Positions 1 to 9,145 of a DNA stretch of 38,083 nucleotides are shown here, in pieces. This DNA comes from Terriglobales bacterium (GTDB lineage: Bacteria; Acidobacteriota; Terriglobia; Bryobacterales; Bryobacteraceae). Position 1 is the first letter of the stretch; each line of letters starts with the position of its first letter. The translations under genes were made by a program, and so were the position numbers. The stretch spans positions 1 to 38,083 of the forward strand of contig JAJFUV010000340.1 in NCBI GenBank assembly GCA_021372245.1, given 5' to 3'. Under the pieces are notes generated by a model, which was given only the letters and a program-made list of their open reading frames with translations, was not told where the DNA came from and searched no databases.

Positions 1-380
1 TTGCCACCGGTGAACGCGCCGAATCGCACCGGTTCGCTCTTCGGCGCCACACGCTGCACCAGGTAGCTGAGCACGCTGAGGAAGCCCACGAAGGTCGGGA
101 TGCCCAGCCAGAGCACCATACGCGGCCGGCGGGAGGCCCCCTCGCGCCCCGCGTTGAGCAGCATGATCACGAATACGAACAGCACCATGATGGCGCCGGC
201 GTAAACGATGATCTGTGCGGCGGCAATGAACTCGCCGCCGAGGATCAGATAGAGCATGGCGAGCGAACCCATCACGCCGATCAGCGAGATGGCGCCGTGG
301 ATGGGGTGCGTCTGCACCACCATGCTGATTGCGCTGCCTACCGCGGCCAGCGCGAACACCAGAAACAGGAAGACGTCCAT
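1..380 (-). CDS. nuoJ: NADH-quinone oxidoreductase subunit J, partial (C-terminus beyond window)
   Basis: Membrane subunit of respiratory complex I. The ATG at 380 opens a reading frame that stays open to the left edge, giving about 126 residues; the rest lies outside the window. The product is hydrophobic, starting MDVFLFLVFALAAVGSA, followed by a segment typical of NuoJ in which helix 3 contains the AQIIVYAGAIMVLFVFVIML pattern (the pi-bulge helix of this family). It follows nuoH by only 7 bases and so is certainly co-transcribed with it. In most 14-gene operons nuoI sits between nuoH and nuoJ; here there is no room for it. Confidence 0.93.
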   Translation of the reverse strand, partial: MDVFLFLVFALAAVGSAISMVVQTHPIHGAISLIGVMGSLAMLYLILGGEFIAAAQIIVYAGAIMVLFVFVIMLLNAGREGASRRPRMVLWLGIPTFVGFLSVLSYLVQRVAPKSEPVRFGAFTGG

Positions 381-387
381 AAGATCA

Positions 388-1578
388 CTAGCCGTACAAT
401 GCTACCAGCAACCCCGTCGCCAGCAGGTTCAGCATGGCGACCGGGAAGAGAAACTTCCAGGTGAAGCTCATCAGTTGGTCGTAACGGAAGCGCGGAGAAG
501 TCCCGCGCACCCAAATAAACGTGAACAACAGCAGCGCCGTCTTGATGCTGAACCAGAATATGGGTGTCAGCGTAGCCTGCACAGTGGGGATCAGGAGTAC
601 GGCCGCCAGCGCGAAGAACACCATGGCGAATACCGGCAGGCTGTAGCGGTCCCTCGCGCGGGCCGGGTTCAGGCCGTGGTAGAGCGTCACGAGAGCCACA
701 GCCAGGAACAGCAGCGCAGGCACGAAGTTCGATCCCATGGAGACCGGAAACGGCGGATGCCAGCCGCCCAGGAACAGCAGCGTACCCATGGACGTGACCG
801 TGATCATGTTCGCGTACTCGGCCATGAAGAACGACGCGAACTTCATGCTGCTGTATTCGGTGTGGAAGCCGGCCACCAACTCGTTTTCGGCCTCCGGCAA
901 ATCGAAAGGAATGCGATTGGTTTCGGCGAAACTGGAAATCATGAACAGGATAAAGCCGATAGCCTGCGGAGAGGGAAATTGGAAGATGTGCCAGCGCGGG
1001 AGAAAGCCGAAGTAATAGCCGTCCTGGTGCATCACGATGTCGTGCAGGCTCATGGTGTTGGTCACCAGCAGCACGCTCGCGACGGTGAGGCCCATGGGTA
1101 GCTCGTAGCTGATCATCTGCGCCGCGGCCCGCAGCCCCCCGAGCAATGCGTACTTATTGTTTGACGACCAGCCGGCCAGCGCGATGCTGTAAACACTCAG
1201 CGACGAGACCGCCAGGATGAAGAGCACGCCCACGTTGAGGTCGGTGAGCTGCCAGCGCGTTTCGACGCCGAACAGATGCAGTTCGGGACCGAACGGCATC
1301 ACGACGACGGGAATCAGCGCGAGCGTTACTGCCAGGAAGGGCGCCAGGATGAAGAAGGGCCTGTCGGCCGCGGGCGGCAGCAGGTCTTCCTTGGTGAAGA
1401 GTTTGATCACGTCCGCGAGCGGCTGAAGAAGTCCGTGCGGGCCGACGCGGTAAGGCCCCGGGCGGCGCTGGATGTGCCCCAGAACCTTGCGCTCGACGAG
1501 TTGCAGGTAGGCAAGCGTGGTCAGCAGAATCGCTGCGAACACAGCCGTCTTGATGGTGCTCAACAGGAGGAAGTTCAC
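388..1578 (-). CDS. nuoH: NADH-quinone oxidoreductase subunit H
   Basis: Membrane subunit of complex I that forms part of the quinone-binding chamber at the junction with the peripheral arm. Family signatures are clear: LVERKVLGHIQRRPGPYRVG near the N-terminus, FTKEDLLPPAADRPFF, and the conserved acidic loop ETNRIPFDLPEAENELVAG followed by FHTEYSSMKFASFFMAEY. About eight hydrophobic helices are visible. The start chosen is the GTG at 1578 (VNFLLLSTIKT), which overlaps the TGA stop of nuoG in a GTGA arrangement; the frame is open further upstream but that would run deep into nuoG and add a non-hydrophobic tail. This gives 396 residues, within the family range. Confidence in the function is very high and in the start high. 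Confidence 0.96.
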   Translation of the reverse strand: MNFLLLSTIKTAVFAAILLTTLAYLQLVERKVLGHIQRRPGPYRVGPHGLLQPLADVIKLFTKEDLLPPAADRPFFILAPFLAVTLALIPVVVMPFGPELHLFGVETRWQLTDLNVGVLFILAVSSLSVYSIALAGWSSNNKYALLGGLRAAAQMISYELPMGLTVASVLLVTNTMSLHDIVMHQDGYYFGFLPRWHIFQFPSPQAIGFILFMISSFAETNRIPFDLPEAENELVAGFHTEYSSMKFASFFMAEYANMITVTSMGTLLFLGGWHPPFPVSMGSNFVPALLFLAVALVTLYHGLNPARARDRYSLPVFAMVFFALAAVLLIPTVQATLTPIFWFSIKTALLLFTFIWVRGTSPRFRYDQLMSFTWKFLFPVAMLNLLATGLLVALYG

Positions 1579-3614
1579 GGTTGGTACAGTCTCCTGCTGC
1601 GCTCGGTAGCCGAGTTGAGCATCTTCGAGTATCGTCCCAGAGTACCGGAACTGAACAGTGTATCCTCGCTGGACCACACTTCGCCCGCACGCGGAAGGCT
1701 TGCACCAGGAGTCACCGGCGTGCCGTTATAACCGGGCACCTCGCGCCGGATCTCCGCGAGTACGGCTGCGGGCGTTGCCGGTCCCAGGTCTGCCTCCATG
1801 GCGTGCCCGAGCAGGCCGAAGATCTCCAGGTCGCTCTTGGCGCCCATGGTCACGGCGCCGCGCGCGAGCGGCTGCTGCTCGCCGCAGACGTTCGTCATAG
1901 TGCCGGTCTTCTCGTAGGCCGAAAGCGCCGGCAGAACAACGTCGGCGCGGGCGGCGGTTTCGGTCAGGAACAGATCCTGCACGACAACGAATGCCTTCGA
2001 GGATGCCATTGACTGACGCGACAACGGATTCGCGCCCACCACCCAGAGGGCATCCAGTTCCTTCCCGTCCAGCATCTCCTTGAGGCTTAATCCAGGTTGG
2101 GACGCGGGTACGTAACCGGGCTCAAACTCCGGCGCCAGCCCCATGTCGATGGCACCGCGGGAATTCGCGTAGTCCACCAGGCAGACGTACTTCACCGGAA
2201 TGCCCAGCGAATCGCCGAAGCTCACCAGGGCGCGCACCTTGTCGTCCTGGATCGCGTCACCGAAGACAATCACCAGTTCCGGCTCCGTCTGGAGTTTGTC
2301 GCGGAGGCTTTCAATGCCTTCGAGTTCTTTGCCCTTCTCCGTGCGCACGATCGAGGTTGCATAGCCGTCCTCGCGTACCGGCCCCCGCGTGACTGCATAG
2401 ACGTGTGCTTGATGATGCCGCCAGTTGGCGCGGATCTGGTAGGAGAGAAACGGGTGCTGCTGGGCAAGATCGTTGGCCGCCACCAAAACGGCGCGGCTCG
2501 TGTACAGGTCCGCCGTGCTCGCAAAAGCATCCGCGCGCCCGCCCACCGCCGCCATCAAGGCCGGAACGTCGCCTGTACGGTGATGGTCAATGTTGGAGGT
2601 CTCCAGCACCCGGCGCGCGAATTTCTGCAGGTAATAGTCTTCTTCGTTGGTCGTGCGATTGGAGCCGATCACACCGAATCCGCCCCGCCGCGAAACGGTT
2701 TCCCGGAATTTAGCCGCCACCGCCTCAATAGCCCGCGCCCAGCTTACGGGCTCGAGCTTGCCGTTCACCTTCATGAGCGGCGATTGCAGGCGTTCGGCGT
2801 GCGAGTTGTAATCGAAGGCGAAACGCCCTTTCACGCAGAGGAACTCACCGTTCGCGCCCGAACGGTCGCGGTTGTTGGCGCGGATGATCGCGCCGTTGCG
2901 CACGCCGAGTGTCGTCTTGCAGCCGTCGGCGCAGTGCGCACAAACCGTGCCGATGTGCTGCATCTCCCAGGGCCGCGTGTGATACCGATATGTCTCGCTG
3001 GTGAGAGCGCCGACCGGGCATATGTCGATGCACATGCCGCACTCGTCGCACTCGAGATGATCGCCCTGGTTGGGCGCGATCTCACTCACCGCGCCTCGAT
3101 TCACGATGCTCAGCGCGTTGACGCCCATGCCTTCGTTGCAGATGCGCACGCAGCGGTAGCAGAGGATGCAGCGAGGAGCGTCGTAGTAAATGAACGGCGA
3201 GAAGCGCGTTTCAGGTGTGTGGACCTTCTCTTCGTGGAAACGGCTGGTGCCCGCGCCGTACTCATAGGTCATGTCCTGCAGCTCGCACTCTCCGCCCTTG
3301 TCGCACACAGGACAGTCCAGGGGGTGATTGGTGAGCAGGAACTCCAGCATGGACTTGCGCGCCTCGACTACCTGCGGCGTCGAGGTCCGTACCACCATGC
3401 CTTCCGCCACCGGCAACGTGCAACTCGTCTGGAGCTTGGGAGCTTTCTCCACCTCTACCAGGCACATGCGGCAGGCCGCCTGCAGCGTCAGGCCGGGGTA
3501 ATAGCAGAACGCCGGAATGCGGATGCCCACGGTTTTGGCCGCTTCGATCACCAGCGTGCCGGCCGGGACTTCCACGGCCTTATCGTCAATGGTCAGGTGA
3601 ACCAGATTCGCCAT
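1575..3614 (-). CDS. nuoG: NADH-quinone oxidoreductase subunit G
   Basis: Large iron-sulphur subunit of the NADH-oxidising arm of complex I, 679 residues. The N-terminal ferredoxin domain has a [2Fe-2S] N1b set (CYYPGLTLQAACRMC and a later Cys), then an N5-type His/Cys set (HPLDCPVCDKGGEC) and the N4 set (CILCYRCVRIC and CDECGMCIDICP). A further motif C-x2-C-x3-C-x27-C starts at CAHCADGC and matches the off-pathway cluster N7, which only some bacterial NuoG proteins keep. The rest is the molybdopterin-oxidoreductase-like fold without cofactor function. The ATG at 3614 overlaps the nuoF stop by one base (TAATG) and the stop overlaps nuoH, so translation is coupled on both sides. Confidence 0.97.
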   Translation of the reverse strand: MANLVHLTIDDKAVEVPAGTLVIEAAKTVGIRIPAFCYYPGLTLQAACRMCLVEVEKAPKLQTSCTLPVAEGMVVRTSTPQVVEARKSMLEFLLTNHPLDCPVCDKGGECELQDMTYEYGAGTSRFHEEKVHTPETRFSPFIYYDAPRCILCYRCVRICNEGMGVNALSIVNRGAVSEIAPNQGDHLECDECGMCIDICPVGALTSETYRYHTRPWEMQHIGTVCAHCADGCKTTLGVRNGAIIRANNRDRSGANGEFLCVKGRFAFDYNSHAERLQSPLMKVNGKLEPVSWARAIEAVAAKFRETVSRRGGFGVIGSNRTTNEEDYYLQKFARRVLETSNIDHHRTGDVPALMAAVGGRADAFASTADLYTSRAVLVAANDLAQQHPFLSYQIRANWRHHQAHVYAVTRGPVREDGYATSIVRTEKGKELEGIESLRDKLQTEPELVIVFGDAIQDDKVRALVSFGDSLGIPVKYVCLVDYANSRGAIDMGLAPEFEPGYVPASQPGLSLKEMLDGKELDALWVVGANPLSRQSMASSKAFVVVQDLFLTETAARADVVLPALSAYEKTGTMTNVCGEQQPLARGAVTMGAKSDLEIFGLLGHAMEADLGPATPAAVLAEIRREVPGYNGTPVTPGASLPRAGEVWSSEDTLFSSGTLGRYSKMLNSATERSRRLYQP

Positions 3615-4924
3615 TACGCCGTCACCAGCCGCTTCTTCTTTTCGAACGGACAGGGGCGCCCGTCCAGGTGCGCTTCGAATTCGTCGCGGAACTTCTTCAC
3701 AAAAGCTATGGTCGGCATGGCTGCCGCATCGCCCAGCGGGCAGAAGGTGCGGCCAAGCATGTTTCGCGCCAGCTCGCCGATCAGGTCGATCTCCTGCCGT
3801 TCGCCCGCGCCAGAGTGGAACCGCGCGAGCAGCTTACTCAACCAGATGGTGCCTTCGCGGCACGGAATGCACCAGCCGCAACTTTCGTGGCTATAGAAGC
3901 GCATGATGCGCGCGGCCGCTTCCACCATACAGGTGTCTTCATCCATCACCACCACGCCGCCCGAACCGAGCATGCTGCCGGCTTTGGCCAGCGTGTCGTA
4001 ATCCATCGCCAGGTCGCACTCCTCAGCTTTGAGTACCGGACATGACGAACCGCCGGGAATGACAGCCTTCAACTTCTTGCCGCCACGGACTCCGCCGGCC
4101 ACCTCGTTGATCATGCGCAGGAGGTTGAAGCCCATCGGCAGTTCATAAACGCCGGGGCGGTTGACGTGTCCCGAGACGCAAAACAGCCGCGTTCCGCCGT
4201 TTTTCGGCGCGCCGAGATCGGCGAACCACGCGCCGCCCCGCCGCAGAATAACCGGAACCGCGCAATACGTTTCCACGTTGTTGAGCACCGTGGGACAACC
4301 GAACGCGCCCGCGACGGCCGGGAATGGCGGGCGTATGCGCGGCACGCCGCGCTTGCCCTCGAGCGATTCAAGCAGCGCCGATTCCTCGCCGCACTCGTAC
4401 GAACCCGCGCCGGTATGCGTGTAAACTTCGAAGTCGAAACCGCTGCCCAGGATGTTGCGGCCGAGATACCCGCGCGCCCTGGCCTCCTCGATGGCGCGGT
4501 CCATGATCCCGATCAGATAACGGTACTCACCGCGGATGTAGATATAACCGGCGTGCGCGTCCACCACCAGCCCGGCGATCAGCATGCCCTCGAGGAGTTG
4601 GTGCGGATCGCTCTCCATCAGCACACGATCCTTGCAAGTGCCCGGCTCGCCTTCGTCCGCATTGACCACGATGTATTTCGGCTTTGGTGAGTTGCGCGGG
4701 ACAAAACCCCACTTCATGCCCGTAGGGAAGCCCGCACCGCCACGGCCGCGCAGGTTGGATACTTTCAACTCGCCCAGGATCTCCTCGGGCTTCATCGACA
4801 ACGCTTTCCGGAAGCCCTCATAGCCTTCGTGAGCCACGTATGTGTCGACCGAAGCCGAGTCTGGCCAGGCGAAGCGGCTCGTGAGAACCTTTACTTCCAG
4901 CGGACTGGGTTCGTTGTGCAGCAT
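3614..4924 (-). CDS. nuoF: NADH-quinone oxidoreductase subunit F
   Basis: The 51-kDa-type subunit that binds NADH and FMN and passes electrons to cluster N3; 436 residues, the normal size. The FMN/NADH site is shown by LRGRGGAGFPTGMKWGF and NADEGEPGTCKDR. Cluster N3 ligands are seen in ESCGWCIPCREGT and FCPLGDAAAMP near the C-terminus. The ATG lies four bases after the nuoE stop. It belongs to the E-F-G dehydrogenase module, here embedded between nuoD and nuoH as in the classical operon order. Confidence 0.97.
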   Translation of the reverse strand: MLHNEPSPLEVKVLTSRFAWPDSASVDTYVAHEGYEGFRKALSMKPEEILGELKVSNLRGRGGAGFPTGMKWGFVPRNSPKPKYIVVNADEGEPGTCKDRVLMESDPHQLLEGMLIAGLVVDAHAGYIYIRGEYRYLIGIMDRAIEEARARGYLGRNILGSGFDFEVYTHTGAGSYECGEESALLESLEGKRGVPRIRPPFPAVAGAFGCPTVLNNVETYCAVPVILRRGGAWFADLGAPKNGGTRLFCVSGHVNRPGVYELPMGFNLLRMINEVAGGVRGGKKLKAVIPGGSSCPVLKAEECDLAMDYDTLAKAGSMLGSGGVVVMDEDTCMVEAAARIMRFYSHESCGWCIPCREGTIWLSKLLARFHSGAGERQEIDLIGELARNMLGRTFCPLGDAAAMPTIAFVKKFRDEFEAHLDGRPCPFEKKKRLVTA

Positions 4925-4928
4925 CGCG

Positions 4929-5411
4929 TCAGTGGATTCTCCGCAGGCTCTCGATCAGCCGGTCGAACTTCTCGATGGTCATGTGATGATGGAACTCGTA
5001 GCCCACTTGCAAGGCCGGCGCCCAGGAGCAGGCGCCGATGCACTCAACCTCCTCCAACGAGAATTCGCCGTCGGGGGTGACCTCCTTATCGCCGATGCCG
5101 AGCTCGCGGGTGGCGTGTTCCCAAAGTTCCTCGGCGCCGTTCAGCATGCAACTGATGTTGGTGCAGATCTGTATGTGATGGCGTCCCGCCGGCTTGCGCC
5201 GCAGCATGGTGTAATAGCTGACCACCTCTTCGATCTGGGCGGGTTGGAGCGAGAGCCGCGAAGCGATTTCAGCGACCAGTTCGGGGGTGACGGATCCTAC
5301 CTCGTCCTGCGCGAACATCAGCATGGGGATGAGGGCGGCGCGCTGCCGGCCCGGCGGATAGCAGCCAATCAATTTGGCGAACTTTGCTTCCAGCTCCGCT
5401 GAGAATGTCAT
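4929..5411 (-). CDS. nuoE: NADH-quinone oxidoreductase subunit E
   Basis: The 24-kDa-type thioredoxin-fold subunit carrying [2Fe-2S] cluster N1a; 160 residues. The four ligand cysteines are C83 and C88 (CTNISC) and C124 and C128 (CIGAC). The N-terminal helical part contains VVSYYTMLRRKPAGRHHIQ, as in the family. The ATG directly follows the TAG stop of nuoD with no gap, indicating coupled translation. Confidence 0.96.
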   Translation of the reverse strand: MTFSAELEAKFAKLIGCYPPGRQRAALIPMLMFAQDEVGSVTPELVAEIASRLSLQPAQIEEVVSYYTMLRRKPAGRHHIQICTNISCMLNGAEELWEHATRELGIGDKEVTPDGEFSLEEVECIGACSWAPALQVGYEFHHHMTIEKFDRLIESLRRIH

Positions 5412-6620
5412 CTAGCGATCCACGTCTCCCAAAACGATGTCCAGGCTCCCCAGCGTGGTGATGATGTCGGCGAGCAGCCTTCCTTCGATTCCCCTGGGCA
5501 GCGCCTGCAGGTTCCCGTAGGACGGCGTGCGCATGTGTACACGCCAGGGCTTCGCGCTCCCGTCGCTGACGACGTAATAGCCCAGCTCGCCGCGCGGCGA
5601 CTCGACCGCCTGATAGACTTCGCCTGCCGGCACTCGAAAGCCTTCGGTGACGATCTTGAAGTGATGGATCAGCGCCTCCATCTCGGTCTTCATCTTCTCG
5701 CGGTCGGGCAACACCACCTTCGGCGCGTTAGCGACCACCGGCCCCTCCGGCATGCCCTCCAGGGCCTGCTGGGCGATGCGGGTCGACTCGCGGAATTCCT
5801 CCATGCGCACCTGGTATCGTGCGTAGACGTCGCCCGCGGTGCGGCTGGGAATCTTGAAACTGAACTTCTCGTAGCCCGAGTACGGTTCGGACTTGCGGAT
5901 GTCCCAGGCCAGGCCGGCGGCGCGAATCATCGGTCCGGTGACTCCCGCCTCCAGCATGTCCTCCAGCGGCATGCACCCCACGCCCTGCGTGCGCTGCAGC
6001 CAGATGGGATTGCTGCTCAGCAGCATTTCGTATTCGTCCAACTTGGAGGGGAACGCATCCAGGAACTTCTTCACCGGCTCGCGCCATCCGCGCGGAGCTT
6101 CCAGCGCCAGCCCGCCGATGCGGAAGTAGCTGGTCATCATGCGCTGACCGGAGAACATTTCGAAAATCCGCAGAATGTCCTCGCGCTCGCGGAAGCAATA
6201 GAGAAACACGCTCATGGCACCGATATCCATGGCGTGCGTTCCCAGCCACACCAGGTGACTGTTGATCCGCGTCAGTTCCGTGAGCATCACACGCATCCAC
6301 TGCGCCCGCGGCGGCACCTCCAGGCCCAGCAGCTTTTCCACAGCCAGGCAATAGCAGAGGTTGTTGCTCAAGTTCGCTAGGTAATCCACCCGGTCGGTGA
6401 GCGGCACCACCTGTTGGTATGTTTTTACCTCGCACTCCTTTTCGATGCCCGTATGCAGGTATCCGATGTCGGATTCCGCGCGTACCACGCTCTCGCCGTC
6501 GAGTTCGAGCTTCAGGCGAAGCACGCCGTGGGTGGACGGGTGCTGCGGTCCCATATTCAGGACCATGCGCCGCGATTCAACCGCGCCCTTGCCTTCTGCC
6601 GGGATCCCAGCGTTGCTCAC
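5412..6620 (-). CDS. nuoD: NADH-quinone oxidoreductase subunit D
   Basis: The 49-kDa-type subunit forming much of the quinone pocket next to NuoB. The quinone-site motif MGPQHPSTHGVLR lies at about residues 23-35 (H27, H31), and the end DIITTLGSLDIVLGDVDR is the conserved C-terminus. The GTG at 6620 is preferred: it has an AGGGGG Shine-Dalgarno about 7 bases upstream and follows the nuoC stop at 6631-6633. An in-frame ATG at 6662 would overlap nuoC by 32 bases and has no better support. The chosen start gives 402 residues. It is not fused to NuoC or NuoB. Confidence 0.95.
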   Translation of the reverse strand: MSNAGIPAEGKGAVESRRMVLNMGPQHPSTHGVLRLKLELDGESVVRAESDIGYLHTGIEKECEVKTYQQVVPLTDRVDYLANLSNNLCYCLAVEKLLGLEVPPRAQWMRVMLTELTRINSHLVWLGTHAMDIGAMSVFLYCFREREDILRIFEMFSGQRMMTSYFRIGGLALEAPRGWREPVKKFLDAFPSKLDEYEMLLSSNPIWLQRTQGVGCMPLEDMLEAGVTGPMIRAAGLAWDIRKSEPYSGYEKFSFKIPSRTAGDVYARYQVRMEEFRESTRIAQQALEGMPEGPVVANAPKVVLPDREKMKTEMEALIHHFKIVTEGFRVPAGEVYQAVESPRGELGYYVVSDGSAKPWRVHMRTPSYGNLQALPRGIEGRLLADIITTLGSLDIVLGDVDR

Positions 6621-6630
6621 TCGTTGCCCC

Positions 6631-7095
6631 CTACTTGCCGGCGTAATCGTACCGGCCGCCATGAAGCGGATAATCCTTGCGCAGCGGATACCCCTGCCAA
6701 TCTTCGGGCATCATGATGCGCCTCAAGTCCGGATGATTGCGGAATCGAATGCCGAACAGATCGAATACCTCGCGTTCGTACCAGTTGGCGCCGCTCCAGA
6801 CGCTCACCACCGAATCGATTTCCGGGGCGTCTCCACCCACGCGGCACTTCAAGCGCAGCCGCTCGTTGCGAGCGATCGAATGCAGGTGATAAACGACGTC
6901 GAAGCGCGGGTCGCGTTCGGGCCAGTCCACCGCGGTCAACGTTGAAAGACGCTCGAACTGCCACTCATCCTTCAACCATTGGCAGACTTGCGCGATTTTC
7001 TCCGGCGCGACCTCGGCGGTCCATTCTCCCAGACGCTGCTCCAGATCGATGAAAGCCGATGGATCGCGTTCAGATATAGCCTGCGCCAGCGGCAT
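6631..7095 (-). CDS. nuoC: NADH-quinone oxidoreductase subunit C
   Basis: The 30-kDa-type hydrophilic subunit of complex I. The signature region is YEREVFDLFGIRFRNHPDLR followed by DWQGYPLRKDYPLHGG near the C-terminus. The ATG at 7095 is chosen because AAGGGG lies about 7 bases before it. An in-frame ATG at 7119 would add 8 residues but has only AT-rich sequence upstream; both are possible. Length is 154 residues. It follows nuoA directly; the 33-base interval to the preferred start (9 bases to the upstream ATG) leaves no space for nuoB, which normally stands between A and C. Confidence 0.93.
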   Translation of the reverse strand: MPLAQAISERDPSAFIDLEQRLGEWTAEVAPEKIAQVCQWLKDEWQFERLSTLTAVDWPERDPRFDVVYHLHSIARNERLRLKCRVGGDAPEIDSVVSVWSGANWYEREVFDLFGIRFRNHPDLRRIMMPEDWQGYPLRKDYPLHGGRYDYAGK

Positions 7096-7128
7096 AGACT
7101 GCCCCTTCCCGTTATTCATAAATATCGA

Positions 7129-7524
7129 TTATTTACCGCAGCCCGTCGTCTCAGCGCCGGTCCAGTCCAGCGCTCCCTTTTTCACTATGTAGAAAAAACC
7201 CGAGAGGATGAGAACGATGAAGACGAACATCTCGATGAATCCGAACAATCTCAACTCGCGGTACACGACGGCCCAGGGGTATAAAAAGACGGTCTCGATG
7301 TCGAACAGGATGAAGATCATTGCGACCAGGTAGAACTTGACGCTGAAGCGTTCGCGCGCGCTACCGACTGGCACGATGCCGCACTCGTACGGCGTGTCCT
7401 TAACGCGATTCCGCACCCGCTTGCCCAGGATGGCCGAGGCGCCTAGCATCGCGGTTGCCACCGCCGCCGCAAAGATCACTTGCAGAAAAACCGGCCAGTA
7501 AATTTGTGGAAACGAGGTCGGCAT
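7129..7524 (-). CDS. nuoA: NADH-quinone oxidoreductase subunit A
   Basis: Small membrane subunit of complex I with three transmembrane helices; first gene of this operon. The family signature TPYECGIVPVGSARERFSVK followed by FYLVAMIFILFDIE is present. The ATG at 7524 (MPTSFPQIYWPV) has GAAGGGA five bases upstream. The frame is open for 20 more codons, but that would start inside the -35 box of the likely promoter, so the shorter 131-residue form is preferred. Confidence 0.95.
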   Translation of the reverse strand: MPTSFPQIYWPVFLQVIFAAAVATAMLGASAILGKRVRNRVKDTPYECGIVPVGSARERFSVKFYLVAMIFILFDIETVFLYPWAVVYRELRLFGFIEMFVFIVLILSGFFYIVKKGALDWTGAETTGCGK

Positions 7525-7555
7525 GAGTCCCTTCGGGAAAGGATCTTCTCTTTGA

Positions 7556-7584
7556 ATATAATGAGGCTCTGAACGGGGTGTCAA
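7556..7584 (-). promoter_or_regulatory. Likely sigma70-type promoter of the nuo operon
   Basis: On the minus strand a perfect TTGACA (7579-7584) is followed after 17 bases by TTATAT (7556-7561), or after 18 bases by TATATT. Transcription would start near 7549, leaving a short leader before the nuoA ATG at 7524. It lies in the only gap of the operon's 5' side. Not experimentally supported. Confidence 0.6.
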
Positions 7585-7633
7585 ACTTCACAGTGTGATC
7601 GGTGGAGCGGGGAGAGTAAATCCTGGGCGCGCG

Positions 7634-9079
7634 CTACGGCAGGTAGTCGAGCGGGACGCACCGGTAAGGCATTGATCGCAGGTTGGCCGAACTCACACCG
7701 GGCGTGTCCACTACCAGCATCTTGGCCGCGAACGGCCCGTATTCCGCGCGGAAGGCGGTAGCCGATTTCACGATCACAATCTTGTAGTCGCGCGGTTCGA
7801 TGCCCTGGCTGCGGTAAAGCTCGGGGTCGATGTTGTTGGCCGACTCGCTCGACACGAGCACCGTCACCTTCCCCACCTGGAGCACCGCGGCGGGGCCCAT
7901 GGTCGTCTCCAGGCCGGTGTATTGCGACCCGCGTATGGTAAACCGGCCGTCGGACAGGCGAAGCACTCCGGCCTCGACTTCGATTCGCCGTCGATTCACC
8001 TTGTCGTGCAGGCCGCCCAATTGTACGCGGATGTGCGCGCCCACGCCCGCGACACGCGCCTGCTCCACTGCCTTCTCATCCCGGAGCCACAAGACCGCGT
8101 TGGCGTCCGGAGCATATTCGGCCAGCGCGGCCAGCATCTCCGCGCTGTCGCCCGGCGAGCCCGCCGTGGGGCTATCCGAGGATTCGGAGATCACCACTGG
8201 CGCGCCGTCGGTGGCCAACGCTTCACGGATCGCCGTTTCCGGAGCGAGCAGGCCGACGTCGAAGGCGTGCCGCAGTTCCTCGAAGCGCCGCGCGACTGTC
8301 TCGCAGAACTCGCGCGCCTCGGCTTCCGCGCCAACGGTCACGGCCGCCACCGCACACCCCATTTCCTCAATGTCGAGCCACGCCTGCACACCGAACACGG
8401 AGAAGCTCTGCACGGCGGCCGGGCGCGTCTCTTCGCCCCGGCGCCAAACCTCGGCCATCGGTCCCTGCGCGGTCTGCATGTTCTCAGCCGGCACCACCAT
8501 GGGCAGCTTCCGGAATACGGTCCGCGGTTTCGGCTCGCTGCCGAGAATCCCGAGGAGCATGCGCGCCGCCGCCGTGCCCGTCTCGTGCATATCGATGTGC
8601 GGGTAAGTGCGGTATCCTATGACGGCGTCGGCCAGCGCGCAGATGCGCCGCGTCAGGTTCGCGTGCAGGTCCAGGGTGAGAATGAGCGGCAGTTGCGGTC
8701 CCAACGCTTCGCGCAGACAGGCGAGCAGCGCTCCGGTGGCGTCGTCGACTCCTTCGGCGCAGGTGGCGCCATGCAAAGCCACCAGCAGCCCGTCCAGTGG
8801 GCCGGCCGTCCGCGCGGTCGTCCGGGCAATCTTCTTCATGCGCTCGAACTCGCTCCGCAGAATGCGGCCCTTGGTGATGGCCCAGCCGGCGAACAGCGGG
8901 ACAGTCTCGATTTCCGGTTGAACCAGCGCGTCGATAAATCCGCCGATTTCCGTGCGCGTTCCCTGCCAGCGCTCGACAGCCTCGGCGCCCAGCGTGATAC
9001 CGAAATCGTCCAGCGATGTGGCCAGGGGCGAAAACGTGTTGGACTCCTGGATCAGGTAAGCGATACCTACGCGCTTCAT
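7634..9079 (-). CDS. M81 family metallopeptidase (MlrC-like)
   Basis: 481-residue protein of the MlrC/M81 family, named after the microcystin-degradation protein MlrC; most members have unknown substrates and probably act on small amide or peptide compounds in the cytoplasm. Evidence: N-terminus RVGIAYLIQESNTFSPL, the metal-site region LTLDLHANLTRR, a second His-rich part GYRTYPHIDMHETG, and the conserved ESSDSPTAGSPGDSAEML loop of the MlrC C-terminal domain. No signal peptide. A GGGAGGAT ribosome site stands just before the ATG at 9079. It lies 66 bases downstream of the SDR gene on the same strand and is probably in one operon with it. Substrate unknown. Confidence 0.88.
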   Translation of the reverse strand: MKRVGIAYLIQESNTFSPLATSLDDFGITLGAEAVERWQGTRTEIGGFIDALVQPEIETVPLFAGWAITKGRILRSEFERMKKIARTTARTAGPLDGLLVALHGATCAEGVDDATGALLACLREALGPQLPLILTLDLHANLTRRICALADAVIGYRTYPHIDMHETGTAAARMLLGILGSEPKPRTVFRKLPMVVPAENMQTAQGPMAEVWRRGEETRPAAVQSFSVFGVQAWLDIEEMGCAVAAVTVGAEAEAREFCETVARRFEELRHAFDVGLLAPETAIREALATDGAPVVISESSDSPTAGSPGDSAEMLAALAEYAPDANAVLWLRDEKAVEQARVAGVGAHIRVQLGGLHDKVNRRRIEVEAGVLRLSDGRFTIRGSQYTGLETTMGPAAVLQVGKVTVLVSSESANNIDPELYRSQGIEPRDYKIVIVKSATAFRAEYGPFAAKMLVVDTPGVSSANLRSMPYRCVPLDYLP

Positions 9080-9145
9080 TGCATCCTCCCGAACAACACG
9101 ATGGCCGCGATCCGTACTATGGTGCAGGCCGCCACCGTAGTCATC

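Noticed and set aside
2097..3896. Long open frame (about 600 codons) on the plus strand opposite nuoG
   Set aside because: It is an antisense shadow produced by high GC and biased third positions of nuoG; its translation is rich in Arg, His and Ala with no domain pattern.
7095..7131. Hidden short or fused nuoB between nuoA and nuoC, or nuoI between nuoH and nuoJ
   Set aside because: The gaps are only a few bases, and NuoC, NuoD and NuoH show no extra domain or additional cysteine motif.
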